Assembly (NCBI RefSeq): GCF_030406605.1
Contig: NZ_CP129104.1
Location: forward strand, 694,072-758,071
Direction of reading: 5' to 3'
DNA from: Curtobacterium sp. 458
GTDB lineage: Bacteria > Actinomycetota > Actinomycetes > Actinomycetales > Microbacteriaceae
Length of the DNA stretch: 64,000 nucleotides
Both the position numbers and the translations under genes were made by a program. Shown here piece after piece: positions 59,376 through 64,000 of the stretch; position 1 is the first letter of the stretch, and each line of letters starts with the position of its first letter. The notes under the pieces are model-generated. The model searched no databases and was not told where the DNA came from. It worked only from the letters and a program-made list of their open reading frames with translations.

Positions 59376-59401
59376 CGAAGGCCCCGCGTACGGGGCCTTC
59401 G
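59376..59401 (+). terminator. Hairpin terminator after DUF3800 gene
   Basis: CGAAGGCCCCG (59376-59386) pairs perfectly with CGGGGCCTTCG (59391-59401) around CGTA, 19 bp after the stop. Confidence 0.8.
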
Positions 59402-59531
59402 GCTGGCGACGTCCCGGGAACCGGCCCGTCGTGCTCAACACGATACCGCAACGCGCGAACCAGCAGTTCCCGAGGCACGGATCCGTCTGTGTAGTGTTAC
59501 CCCTGACCGGTGATGTACGAGCGGGGCGGGC

Positions 59532-59741
59532 ATGGGGACGTTCGAGCGGTCCGACGACGAAGACGTGGCCTGCGGGCACGTCCACGACCGCCGCGAGTGG
59601 CACCGCCGCGGCATGCTCCACCCTGCCGACATCGAGGCACTCGTGCACCGACGACTCGCGGAGAACCTGCCCCACGACCCCGTCTACGCCGACTTCTTCG
59701 GCCCGGTCAGTCGTCCACGGGAGCCGGACCGGGAGCGATGA
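59532..59741 (+). CDS. Hypothetical 69-residue protein
   Basis: MGTFERSDDEDVACGHVHDR leads a small, charged, His-rich protein (CGHVHDRREWHRRGMLH) that ends SRPREPDRER. I recognise no family. A purine-rich GGGGCGGG lies upstream of ATG 59532. The composition looks coding, but evidence is limited. It is convergent with the Dabb gene, 24 bp apart. Confidence 0.5.
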   Translation: MGTFERSDDEDVACGHVHDRREWHRRGMLHPADIEALVHRRLAENLPHDPVYADFFGPVSRPREPDRER

Positions 59742-59765
59742 CGGGCGCGAGCCCCACCGTGACGG

Positions 59766-60062
59766 TCAGTCCGCGACGTCGAACACCACGACGCGCTCGC
59801 TGCCCGCTCGGATGTGCGCGGACACGGGCTGGTGTTCGGGGTGTGGCAGGTACCCGTCGAGCGCCGCCCGGTCGCGGAACCGCACGACGAGCATCCAGTC
59901 GAAACCACCCTCCTGGCCCTCGGTGCTGACACTCGGGCCCGAGCGCACCGACTCCACGCCGTCGATGCGCGGCAGGTGCTCCCGAGCGAGGGCGTCTGCC
60001 TGCGCGGCCAGTCCCTCGGTCCCGTTCCACGCCACCAGTACCACGTGTGTCACGCCTGCCAT
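59766..60062 (-). CDS. Dabb (stress-responsive A/B barrel) domain protein
   Basis: This 98-residue protein fits the Dabb family: MAGVTHVVLVAWN at the first strand, a central helix, then VRSGPSVSTEGQEGGFDWMLVVRFRDRAALDGYLPHPEHQPV. These ferredoxin-like dimers include plant stress proteins and polyketide cyclases; the bacterial roles are mostly unknown. ATG 60062 was chosen because the family starts there; an upstream frame to 60167 is not conserved. Confidence 0.85.
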   Translation of the reverse strand: MAGVTHVVLVAWNGTEGLAAQADALAREHLPRIDGVESVRSGPSVSTEGQEGGFDWMLVVRFRDRAALDGYLPHPEHQPVSAHIRAGSERVVVFDVAD

Positions 60063-60187
60063 CGCTGCTCCCGTCGTCACGACCCATGCTGCCCGTGCCC
60101 GGCTGGGACACCTCCACGCCTGTGACCGTGCCCATCCGCGCGACCCACCGTCGGCCGGGCACGACAACGACGACGAGAGGGAACACC

Positions 60188-60544
60188 ATGGCGAGTGGAG
60201 TGGTGGCGGTCTGGGTACCGGTCGGCGACATGCAGCGAGCGGTCGCGTTCTACCGGGACACGCTCGGCCTGACGGTCGCGAGCGAGTCGGACGACTGGAG
60301 CGAGATCGACGCGAACGGGCTGCGGCTCGGGTTGAACGCCCGGGAGTCGGCGACCCCGTCGGAGGGTGGCGGCGCAGTCGTCACGTTCCAGCCGGACGGG
60401 AGCCTCGAGGACGAGGTCGTCGACCTCCGGTCGAAGGGGTCCGAGTTCACGGGCGACATCAGTGAGCACCCGTGGGGACGGATCGTCCCGTTCACGGACA
60501 GCGAGGGCAACGACCTGCAGCTGTACGCGCCCCCGCAGGGCTGA
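60188..60544 (+). CDS. VOC family protein
   Basis: This 118-residue protein has one vicinal-oxygen-chelate unit: VVAVWVPVGDMQRAVAFYRDTLGLTVASESDDWSEI and then FTDSEGNDLQLYAP, with the final metal-ligand region. VOC members include dioxygenases, glyoxalases and antibiotic-binding proteins. GAGAGGGA precedes ATG 60188. It is divergent from the Dabb gene. Confidence 0.87.
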   Translation: MASGVVAVWVPVGDMQRAVAFYRDTLGLTVASESDDWSEIDANGLRLGLNARESATPSEGGGAVVTFQPDGSLEDEVVDLRSKGSEFTGDISEHPWGRIVPFTDSEGNDLQLYAPPQG

Positions 60545-60576
60545 CGGCCGCCGGTCGGGAACGCGGCCGGGAGACG

Positions 60577-60614
60577 GACGGGAGGCGCGGTGCCAGCTGG
60601 CACCGTCCTCCCTC
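60577..60614. repeat. Interspersed palindrome, copy F (one arm shortened)
   Basis: The left arm is GACGGGAGGCGCGGTGCCAG (60577-60596). The right arm CTGGCACCGTCCTCCCTC has lost two bases and a pairing position. It lies between the convergent VOC and SDR genes, nearest the VOC stop. Confidence 0.75.
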
Positions 60615-60693
60615 GCAGGCTCGGTCGGCGCGCCCCGCGCAACGCTTCGCGTCGCCGCCGAGCGGGGCGCGCCAGTCTGCTTCCTGGGCAGGT

Positions 60694-61581
60694 CTAGAAG
60701 GCGGGCGTCCCGCCCGCGATCGTGACGGTCGAGCCCGACTGGTAGCTCGACTCCGGGCTGACGAGGTGCACGTAGGCGGCACCGAGCTCGGCGGGCTGCC
60801 CGGGACGGCCGAACGGTGACGACTCGCCGAAGTGCGCCACGGTCTGGGCGTCGTCCGACCCCGGCTGCAGCGGCGTCCAGACCGGACCGGGGGCGACGGA
60901 GTTCACCCGGATGCCCTTCGGTGCGAGCTGCTGGGCGACGGCCTCGGTGAAGAGCTTGACCGCACCCTTGGACACCGCGTAGTCGATCTTGTCCGGCGAC
61001 GGCGTGCTCGCCTGGATCGACCCGGTGGTGACGATCGTCGAGCCGGGCTCGAGGTGCGGCACCGCGGCCTTGGTCAGCCAGAACAGCGAGTAGATGTTCG
61101 TCTTGAACGTGGAGTCGAAGTGCTCGGTGCTGAGCGTCAGGATGTCGTCGTTGCTGTCCATCCGACCGGCGACCATGACGAGGGTGTCGAGGCCACCGAA
61201 CTCGTCGACGGCCTTCTGCACGAGGTCCTGGCAGTACTGCTCGTCGGAGATGTCGCCGGGGAAGAGGACTGCGCGGCGCCCCTCGCCCTCGAGGAGGTCA
61301 CGGACCTGTTCGGCGTCCTCCTGCTCGTCGGGGAGGTACGAGAGCACGAGGTCGGCGCCCTCGCGGGAGAGTGCGATCGCGGCGGCGCGGCCGATGCCCG
61401 AGTCGGCGCCGGTGACGATGCCGCGGTAGCCGGTCAGCCGCTCCTTGCCGACGTAGCTCTGCTCGCCGTGGTCCGGCTCGGGGTCCATCTTCCACGCGGC
61501 ACCGGGCAGCGACTGCTCCTGCTCCGGGTACGGCGGTGCGGGGTAGAGGGTGTTCGGGTCGCGCTTGTCGTACTGGCTCAT
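60694..61581 (-). CDS. SDR oxidoreductase, YghA/YdaD-like (paralogue)
   Basis: This 295-residue SDR has an N-terminal extension (MSQYDKRDPNTLYPAPPYPEQ), then IVTGADSGIGRAAAIALSREGADLVLS, VMVAGRMDSNDD and YAVSKGAVKLFTEAVAQQLAPKG with YxxxK. The usual NNAG is replaced by MVAGR. It is a close paralogue of the SDR at 26138-27037, and both have palindrome copies beyond their 3' ends. A role in stress aldehyde reduction is inferred. A weak CATCGT lies 6 nt before ATG 61581. Confidence 0.87.
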   Translation of the reverse strand: MSQYDKRDPNTLYPAPPYPEQEQSLPGAAWKMDPEPDHGEQSYVGKERLTGYRGIVTGADSGIGRAAAIALSREGADLVLSYLPDEQEDAEQVRDLLEGEGRRAVLFPGDISDEQYCQDLVQKAVDEFGGLDTLVMVAGRMDSNDDILTLSTEHFDSTFKTNIYSLFWLTKAAVPHLEPGSTIVTTGSIQASTPSPDKIDYAVSKGAVKLFTEAVAQQLAPKGIRVNSVAPGPVWTPLQPGSDDAQTVAHFGESSPFGRPGQPAELGAAYVHLVSPESSYQSGSTVTIAGGTPAF

Positions 61582-61707
61582 GCGCCCACGATGCCCGCGC
61601 CCCGCTCGGTACCGGTCCAGCGTGCGGGCGGCTGCGCGCATCGGACGCCGGCGCGCGCCGGCGGCCGGCGGGCGCGCGCCCGGCTGCGCGCCGGCGCGGA
61701 TGGTCGT

Positions 61708-61769
61708 CGCACAACCGAAGTCCGTCGGAACCGTGGAGATCCACGGTTCGCACTGTCTTCGGTTGTGCG
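61708..61769. repeat. 62-bp nested inverted repeat
   Basis: CGCACAACCGAAG (61708-61720) and CTTCGGTTGTGCG (61757-61769) form a perfect 13-bp outer stem. GAACCGTGG (61728-61736) and CCACGGTTC (61741-61749) form a perfect 9-bp inner stem with an AGAT loop. The two are separated by unpaired 7-nt sides. It lies between the SDR and ROK genes in an extremely GC-rich gap. Confidence 0.75.
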
Positions 61770-61839
61770 GCGGCGGCGCACGACGGTGCGGTCGCCGGGC
61801 GCGCCCGGCGGTCGTGCAGTCGGCGGCGGCGCCTCCGCG

Positions 61840-62769
61840 TCAGACGACGGGCGCGCCCCCGAGCACGAGGTCCCGCGCCTGCGCCGCCGCGCCGAGCGCC
61901 ACGGCGTCGGACCCCAGCGTCGACTGCGCGAGCCGGATCGGGGCGCCGCTGACGGGCGGTTCGGCGGCGATGGCGGCGGTCACGGCCGGTTCGAGGAGGT
62001 CCCACGAGCGGGCGATCCCCCCGCCGATCACGACGGTCGTCACGTCGAGGATCCCCGCTGTGAGCAGGGCAGCACGCGCGAGACCCCACCCGGCCCGCTC
62101 GAACACGGCGGCGGCGTCGAGGTCTCCCGCACGGGCGGCCTCGGCGACCTCGCGGGCGGAGACCCGGCGTCCGGAGCGTTCGGCGTAGCGGTCGGCGATG
62201 CCGCGGGCTCCGGCGAGCGTCTCGAGGTGCCCGACCTGTCCGCACGTACACAGCGCGTCCCCGAAGCCGGGCACGTGTCCGATCTCGCCCGCGGCACCGC
62301 GCGGCCCGGCGAAGAGTGTCCCGCCGAGCACGAGCGCACCGCCGACCCCGGTGCCGAGCGTCATGCCGAGCACGTCGGGCTCCCCCGCGACGGCGCCGGT
62401 CGCGACCTCGCCGAGGAGAAACGCGTTCACGTCGTTGTCGAGGGTCGCGGGGACGCCGAGGGCCTCGGACACGGCCGTGGTCACGCCGTACCCGGCCCAA
62501 CCGGTGAACGAGTTGCCGGTCACGAGGACCGTGCCGGTCCCCGCGTCCACGACACCGGCTGCGCCGACCCCGACACCCGCCAGGGAGGCCCGGTGCCGGT
62601 CGAGCAGGTCCGTCACCGCGCGCACGCCGGTCGCGACGATGGCCGCCCCGCCGGCGTGCGCCGGTGTCGGCAGGTCGACGCGGTCGAGCACCTCGAGGTC
62701 CGGCGTGGTGAGCAGCACCTTCGTGTTCGTCCCACCGACGTCGATGCCGGCGATGACCTCGGCGCTCAT
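61840..62769 (-). CDS. ROK family sugar kinase
   Basis: This 309-residue ROK kinase has the phosphate loop AGIDVGGTNTKVLL, DNDVNAFLLGE, LGTGVGGALVLGG and the zinc region GEIGHVPGF followed by CTCGQVGHLET. The usual third zinc cysteine (CxCGxxGC) is a His here. It probably phosphorylates glucose or another hexose; there is no DNA-binding domain. ATG 62769 overlaps the stop of the ABC ATPase gene as ATGA, so a link to oligopeptide or sugar uptake is likely. Confidence 0.88.
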   Translation of the reverse strand: MSAEVIAGIDVGGTNTKVLLTTPDLEVLDRVDLPTPAHAGGAAIVATGVRAVTDLLDRHRASLAGVGVGAAGVVDAGTGTVLVTGNSFTGWAGYGVTTAVSEALGVPATLDNDVNAFLLGEVATGAVAGEPDVLGMTLGTGVGGALVLGGTLFAGPRGAAGEIGHVPGFGDALCTCGQVGHLETLAGARGIADRYAERSGRRVSAREVAEAARAGDLDAAAVFERAGWGLARAALLTAGILDVTTVVIGGGIARSWDLLEPAVTAAIAAEPPVSGAPIRLAQSTLGSDAVALGAAAQARDLVLGGAPVV

Positions 62770-64000
62770 GCGGTCACCGTACCGAGTCCGGCGAGCCGTT
62801 CGGCGCGGCGGCGACGTTGGACGACGGGGTCGGGCACCGGGACGGCCGCGAGGAGCCGCCGGGTGTAGTCGGTCTCCGGGTGGACGAGGGTGGCACCGGT
62901 CGCGCCCTGCTCCTCGACGACGCCCTGACGCATCACGACGACGCGCTCGGCGAACTGCTGCACGACGGCGAGGTCGTGCGACACGAACAGGCAGGCGAAC
63001 CCGAGGTCGCCCTGGAGTTCCCGGAGCACGTCGAGCACGGTCTCCTGCACGCTCACGTCGAGCGCGCTCGTGGGTTCGTCGGCCACGAGGAGCCGCGGCG
63101 ACAGCACGAGCGCCCGCGCGAGCGAGACCCGCTGACGCTGCCCGCCGGAGAGCTCCCGCGGCGCCCGGGACGCGAGGGCCCGGGGCAGTCGGACGGCGTC
63201 GAGGACCTCGTCGATGCGGCGCCGCTTGTCGGCCGAGGACGTGCCACGACGGTGCACGGCGAGCGGCTCCGCGATGCACTCGGCGACGGACATGCGGGCG
63301 TCGAGCGAGGCCACGGGGTCCTGCAGCACGACGCCGATGCCGGAGCGGAGCGTCCGGCGATCACGTCCGCGAGCCCGGGCGAGGACGGTCCCGAAGAGGT
63401 GCACACTGCCCGAGGTCGGCTTCTGCAGGCCGAGCGCGACGCGTGCGGCCGTGGACTTGCCCGAGCCGGACTCGCCGACGAGTCCGACGGTCTCTCCGGC
63501 GTGGACGGCGATGTCGATCCCACGGAGGGCGTGCACCGCACGCGCCCCGCGCCCGAACGTCACCGAGACGTCCCGGAGGTCGACCACCGGGGGTGTGTCG
63601 TGCCTCCCGGCCGTCACGGCCGCGTCGGACGCCGACGGCCGATCGCCCGTCGCGACCGCGAGCCGCGGCACCGCGGCGAGCAGCCGCTTCGTGTAGTCGT
63701 GCTGCGGACGGAGCAGGACCTCCTCGACGCCGCCGGTCTCGACGACCTCGCCCTGCAGCATGACCGCGACCCGGTCCGCGAAGTCCGCGACGACGCCCAT
63801 GTTGTGCGTCACGAGGAGCACGCCCGTGCCGGTGTCGGCGGCGAGTCCGCGGAGCAGCTCGAGGATCTCCGCCTGCACCGTCACGTCGAGCGCGGTCGTC
63901 GGCTCGTCGGCGATGAGGAGCTTCGGCGCGTTCGCGATCGCCATCGCGATGACGACGCGCTGCCGCTGTCCGCCGGACAGCTCGAACGGGTACGCCCTCG
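62766..64000 (-). CDS. Fused dipeptide/oligopeptide ABC ATPase, 5' end off window
   Basis: This is the C-terminal part of a two-domain ATPase (DppD-DppF type), entering from the right edge. The first domain shows FELSGGQRQR, LLIADEPTTALDVTVQ and an OppD-like PQHDYTKRLLAAVP. The second has Walker A GESGSGKST, ELSGGQRQRV and DEPTSALDVSVQ, ending with another oligopeptide-type HPETDYTRRLLAAVP. The linker (GDRPSASDAAVTAGRHDTPP) is partly encoded by a half-palindrome at 63598-63617. The permease genes are presumably just beyond the edge. Confidence 0.9.
   Translation of the reverse strand, partial: RAYPFELSGGQRQRVVIAMAIANAPKLLIADEPTTALDVTVQAEILELLRGLAADTGTGVLLVTHNMGVVADFADRVAVMLQGEVVETGGVEEVLLRPQHDYTKRLLAAVPRLAVATGDRPSASDAAVTAGRHDTPPVVDLRDVSVTFGRGARAVHALRGIDIAVHAGETVGLVGESGSGKSTAARVALGLQKPTSGSVHLFGTVLARARGRDRRTLRSGIGVVLQDPVASLDARMSVAECIAEPLAVHRRGTSSADKRRRIDEVLDAVRLPRALASRAPRELSGGQRQRVSLARALVLSPRLLVADEPTSALDVSVQETVLDVLRELQGDLGFACLFVSHDLAVVQQFAERVVVMRQGVVEEQGATGATLVHPETDYTRRLLAAVPVPDPVVQRRRRAERLAGLGTVTA
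63598..63617. repeat. Half-palindrome inside the oligopeptide ATPase gene
   Basis: TCGTGCCTCCCGGCCGTCAC is identical to intergenic 9277-9296. It encodes part of the interdomain linker VTAGRHDT, a place that tolerates insertion. Confidence 0.6.

Overview
This window is chromosomal DNA of a very GC-rich actinobacterium, most likely Microbacteriaceae and plausibly Curtobacterium. That placement is inferred from roughly 70% GC, GTG starts, TANNNT -10 boxes sitting 6-7 nt before start codons, LCP and Rpf/LysM cell-wall proteins, a fused MrpAB antiporter and DtxR-type iron boxes. About 70 genes are packed tightly on both strands, many with 4-bp stop/start overlaps. I see no rRNA, tRNA, CRISPR array, insertion sequence or prophage. 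Both edges cut genes: a pentapeptide-repeat-like protein at the left and a fused oligopeptide ABC ATPase at the right.

Layout. 0-12 kb: small membrane proteins, an SDR and a zinc alcohol dehydrogenase, a lipoprotein polysaccharide deacetylase, a GNAT/TetR divergent pair, an efflux MFS-TetR-phosphotransferase operon under a perfect 16-bp operator, a TSUP permease with an AlkD-like protein, and a lone lower-GC HsdR-N-type nuclease. 12-21 kb: a 36-aa membrane peptide with its own terminator, a secreted bulb-lectin/M23 endopeptidase, gamma-glutamyltransferase, a second alcohol dehydrogenase, OsmC, a ThrE-like exporter and a TetR. 22-26 kb: an iron-siderophore ABC importer behind two DtxR/IdeR-type boxes. 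26-38 kb: an SDR, a secreted protein, an EEP hydrolase, a sigma factor, two LCP ligases, MMPL with MarR, an Rpf-LysM protein with a structured leader, and RlmC. 38-41.5 kb: three overlapping glycosyltransferase genes. 41.5-44.7 kb: a sugar-acid-type catabolic group (SMP-30 lactonase, GntR, two SDRs). 45-46 kb: a MarR/oxidoreductase pair with a clearly readable repressed promoter. 46.3-52.6 kb: a complete mrpABCDEFG antiporter operon in which every junction overlaps by 4 bp. 53-64 kb: an MFS, a catalytically degenerate aldo/keto reductase, SoxR with a 62-aa divergent gene, PAP2, pyroglutamyl peptidase, DUF3800, Dabb and VOC proteins, a second stress-type SDR, a ROK kinase and the oligopeptide ABC ATPase.

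Two window-wide patterns go beyond the genes. First, a family of about 40-60 bp palindromes (core GACGGGAGGCACGGTGCCAG plus its complement) occurs seven times between genes, and single-arm fragments of it also occur inside coding sequences, where they encode extra residues. Second, at least 19 genes have TANNNT followed by 6-7 nt and then ATG/GTG with no Shine-Dalgarno sequence, so leaderless transcription looks common and can be used to fix starts. Several operators lie directly on those promoters.
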